Origin: Conidiobolus incongruus B7586
Lineage: Eukaryota; Entomophthoromycota; Entomophthoromycetes; Entomophthorales; Conidiobolaceae
NCBI GenBank assembly: GCA_000697335.1
Contig: JNEM01009509.1
Span: 1 to 11,307, forward strand
Length of the DNA stretch: 11,307 bases
Direction: 5' to 3'
Shown here in pieces: positions 8,267-11,307 of the stretch. Under the pieces are notes generated by a model that was not told the DNA's origin, did not search any database, and was given only the letters and a program-made list of their open reading frames with translations. A program made the position numbers and the translations under genes. Positions within the stretch are counted from its first letter, which is position 1. Each line of letters begins with the position of its first letter.

Positions 8267-9978
8267 ATGTCGGCTCCTGGAGATCGTCGTAATGTTGCTA
8301 AAGGTACCAGCAATTTTAAAATTGATGAATTTCGTCGTAGAAGAGATGAAGCTCAAGTCGAATTGAGACGCGTTCAAAGAGATGAAAACAATGTTAAGAG
8401 AAGAGAAATTAAACCCGAAATGTATGACGCTGAAGATGATAGTGAAGATGAATATGAAATTTCTAATGAGGTAAACCGACTCTATTTTAAATTTAATGGA
8501 AAGTAAAGTTGCTCATATATTATTCTTTTCTTAGGTCAACAAAATCATTCCCGAATTAGTCAATTCTTTATACTCTCCCGAACCTGAACAAGTTTTAGAC
8601 GCTGCTACTAGATTCCGTCAATTATTATCTAAAGAAAAGAATCCCCCAATTGATGAAGTTATTCGCGCTAATGTAGTTCCTAGATTTGTTGAACTTTTAA
8701 CTTTTGAAAATGAAATGATTCAGGTAAATGTTTTTGTTTAATTTACTTTTCCAATTTATACTGATTACAGATTTTTAGTTTGAAGCTGCTTGGGCTTTGA
8801 CTAATATTGCTTCTGGTACTTCTGCACAAACTAAAGTTGTTATCGATTCTGGCGCTGTTCCCCGCTTTATTGAATTACTTTCTAGCCCCACAGCTGATGT
8901 TCGTGAACAATCTGTTTGGGCACTTGGTAATATTGCTGGTGATAGCCCTGCCTGCCGTGATTTGGTATTGAGAGAAGGTGCTTTAGCTCCTCTCCTCGCT
9001 ATTTTCTCTGAAAGTGGTACCAAAGCCAGTATGATTCAAAATGCTATTTGGACTCTTTCTAACTTCTGTCGTGGTAAGAATCCTCAGCCTCAATGGAGTG
9101 CTATTGCTCCTGCTGTCCCTGTTTTGGCTAAGGTCATCTATTCCTTCGATGAAAAGATTGTCATTGATGCTTGTTGGGGATTATCCTACTTGACAGACGG
9201 AAATAACGAAAAGATTCAAGCTGTTATTGAAACTGGTGTATGCCGTCGTTTGGTTGAACTTTTAATGAGTCCTAATACCGCTGTTCAAACTCCCGCTCTT
9301 CGTACTATTGGTAACATTGTCACTGGTGATGATATGCAAACTCAAGTTGTCATTAATTGTGGCGCTCTTCATGCTCTTCATACTTTATTCAACAGCCCTA
9401 AGGAAGGTATTCGCAAGGAAGCTTGCTGGACTATTTCCAACATCACTGCTGGTAACAACTCCCAAATCCAATCTGTCATTGATGCCGGTATCATCCCCTC
9501 TCTTGTTAAGATTCTTCAAGATGGTGAATTCAAAACCAAGAAGGAAGCTTGCTGGGCCATTTCTAACGCCACCTCTGGTGCTTTGACTCGCCCTGATCAA
9601 ATTCAATACCTCGCTGAATGTGGTTGTATTCCTCCTCTCTGCGATCTATTGACTTGTGGTGACAACAAGATTATTCAAGTTGCTTTAGATGGTCTGGAAA
9701 ACATGCTCAAAGTTGGTGAACACAATCGTATGATGACCAACAATGTCAATGTTTACGCCATTTTAATTGAAGAATGTGGTGGTATGGATAAGATCAACAA
9801 TCTTCAAATGCACGAAAATATGGATATCTATAGAAAGGCTTACAACATTGTTGATAAGTATTTCGGTGATGACCAAGACGAAGATACCGGCCTTGCTCCT
9901 GATGTCAATATGGAAACTGGTGAATACACCTTCGACTCCAACTATCAAGCTCCTCAAGGTGGTTACCAATTCAACTAA
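8267..9978 (+). CDS. Importin subunit alpha (karyopherin alpha)
   Basis: This is the adaptor that binds classical nuclear localisation signals and carries cargo through nuclear pores with importin-beta; CAS/Cse1 with Ran-GTP then returns it to the cytoplasm. Exons are 8267-8470, 8535-8723 and 8779-9978, with phase-0 GT-AG introns of 64 and 55 bp, giving 530 residues (usual length 520-550). The N-terminal importin-beta-binding domain has RRRR at 23-26 and the autoinhibitory KRR at 44-46, followed by an acidic linker. The ARM repeats carry the cargo-binding W-x3-N pairs: W136/N140, W178/N182 and W222/N226 (major site), then W348/N352 and W390/N394 (minor site). The middle repeats have the usual substitutions, W264/Y268 and R306/N310. 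The acidic C-terminus (DDQDED) fits CAS binding. An alternative AG at 8769-8770 would shift the frame, so 8777-8778 is the acceptor. GC content is far above the surroundings, as expected for a highly expressed gene. Identification is very secure. Confidence 0.97.
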
Positions 9979-10380
9979 GTTGCCATTTGAAATATCATTT
10001 AATGGTCTTGAATTCCGATTCATTTACTCAAGTCTAAATTTAAGGCATTATTTGAAATTAATCTAGGATCCCCGATTTCATTACTAGTATTTCCAAGTTC
10101 CCAATTCGCACTGACCCTGCATTAGTTCATTTTGTATATCAAATTCCAAAAATCTATCACAATCCGAAATATATAATATCTCCCATATGAATCTCTCCCT
10201 CATTCTTATATATTTCAACTAAAATATAATACTTTTTATTCCTCATTATATTCTATCATTCCCGATTCCCAAGATTAAAATTCTCTACTCCTAAAAATTC
10301 ACTATATCATCCCCCCTAGTTAAAATCTCTTTAATCATTTGTATAATTATAAAAAATTTTAATCCTATTTTAAATTCAAC
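9979..10380 (+). other. C-rich 3' flank of importin-alpha
   Basis: After the importin stop the plus strand is strikingly rich in C over G (runs of CCC, repeated TTCCCGATT-like words) to about 10330. This is most simply the importin 3' UTR. The complementary strand is consequently purine-rich, which is also typical of coding strands in AT-rich genomes, and it holds the open frame listed at 10084-10218. Confidence 0.45.
10084..10218 (-). other. Minus-strand open exon-like stretch
   Basis: On the minus strand a good acceptor (ATATTTTAG, ending at 10219) opens a frame of 44 codons. It includes MRERFIWEILYISDCDRF and ELMQGQCELGTWKY before TAG at 10084-10086; the first ATG is at 10203. Residue content looks protein-like, but I recognise no family. 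Upstream in the same frame are several stops and no clean intron, so a complete gene cannot be built. It may be the last exon of a converging gene, a decayed gene, or a by-product of the purine-rich strand having few stops. Confidence 0.2.
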
Positions 10381-11307
10381 TAATTATTTCAAACTTTTAT
10401 TATTCCTGTAATTTCATTATATTTATAGGTATGGCTTGTATATGGTTGGAATCTGTATATTTTGCTCCTTTAATAGATTATTTATCAAATCTATAAAAAA
10501 AATATATAGCTCCTCTTATAATTTTTTTGATACTGTGCAATAATATTCGATTATTAAATATTCAATATGATATTTAGTATCAAGCTAAAAAAATTATTAA
10601 TTTTATTAAACAATCACAGTATTGATTATGTAAACCAAATAAGATCATATTAATTTGCAAATAAAAATCCATCATTTTTGAATGGAGAAATATATAAATA
10701 TATTGAACTTGGATTGAAAAGTTTACTTTGACAATCAGTTCAATGATAATATTATATAATTATTTTGAATAAAATATTTTTTAATTTTATAATTATTACT
10801 TGAGAATTTAAAAGATAGTAAATTTTTTAATATTTAGTTTTTCAATATTATTAATTTTAATAAATTATATAGAAAATAAATAAGTGAATATATATTGATA
10901 TAAAATTTTTTCAACAAAATTTTTAAAATAAAAATTTATTATTTATTTAATTATATTTAAATAGTAATAATCAAGATTTTTTGATTTTGGTATTAATAAA
11001 ACTTGAGCATAAGTTTTTTCAACATTATTTGAAGTTAAGCAATAATTTGTATAGATAATACTTTATATAAATCTATTATTTAAAATTAAGTAAAATTATT
11101 TTAATTCTAGAAAAAAAATAATTTATATTATTTCAAAATTTTGAAAAAAATAATTTTTATTTGTATTTATTTGATTATTGATAAAATAAAAATAAAAGTT
11201 ATAAATAATTTTTATATTTTAATTAATAATTATCATAATACTTTAATTTTAGCTATATAAGTATATTATATATTGGTCTTTTCTATTGTTAAAGTTTATA
11301 TAAAATA
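10381..11307. other. AT-rich spacer to the window end
   Basis: No gene is supported. Short open pieces occur near 10423-10496 on both strands (for example a 21-residue plus-strand frame starting MACIWLES at 10431), but none connects to anything. From about 10500 to the end the DNA is A/T spacer without the strong CpA/TpG loss seen at the left edge. Confidence 0.55.

Noticed and set aside
8471-8506. Reading importin exon 1 through to a stop as a separate 79-residue protein
   Set aside because: The extra residues come from intron 1, which has canonical GT-AG ends and restores the importin-alpha sequence when removed.
9308-10066. Alternative-frame ORFs over and after the importin last exon (both strands)
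   Set aside because: They overlap the highly conserved ARM-repeat frame and have no independent support.
10423-10496. Short plus-strand frame starting MACIWLES and opposite minus-strand frame with NLLKEQNIQIPTIYKPYL
   Set aside because: Each is only about 21 codons, they overlap each other, and neither joins to another exon by a clean intron.

Overview
The window looks like nuclear DNA of a very AT-rich eukaryote with short spliceosomal introns, most likely a fungus and perhaps an early-diverging one. The evidence is a fungal-type importin-alpha, a Gim3-like prefoldin subunit, GT-AG introns of 47 to 64 bp, and a Tc1-type DNA transposon eroded in a way that resembles repeat-induced point mutation (RIP). 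The exact lineage cannot be settled from this sequence alone.

Layout. Bases 1-2074 are extremely AT-rich and hold a dead Tc1/mariner transposon at about 786-2074. Its transposase lay on the minus strand, and its terminal inverted repeats still match. Bases 2075-3932 are gene-free AT-rich DNA. At 3933-4943 (+) lies an intronless gene for a secreted, cysteine-free, tryptophan-rich, acidic protein that I do not recognise. Bases 4944-6128 hold its likely 3' UTR, a weak candidate for a small spliced ORF containing a 20-bp perfect palindrome, and otherwise AT-rich spacer. At 6129-6676 (-) is a four-exon prefoldin subunit 4 gene that was assembled by hand because every exon is short. Bases 6677-8266 are a long intergenic region with one strong hairpin and one unconfirmed open frame. 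At 8267-9978 (+) is a complete three-exon importin-alpha gene. From 9979 to the end there is a C-skewed segment, which is either the importin 3' UTR or a remnant coding on the other strand, followed by AT-rich spacer.

The two identified genes are ordinary housekeeping functions: cytosolic chaperoning of actin and tubulin, and nuclear protein import. They are not functionally linked. The novel candidate is the secreted orphan protein. The most informative fossil is the transposon, whose catalytic D-D-E residues read N-D-K and whose damage is largely C-to-T on either strand. I found no tRNA, rRNA, CRISPR array or retroelement.
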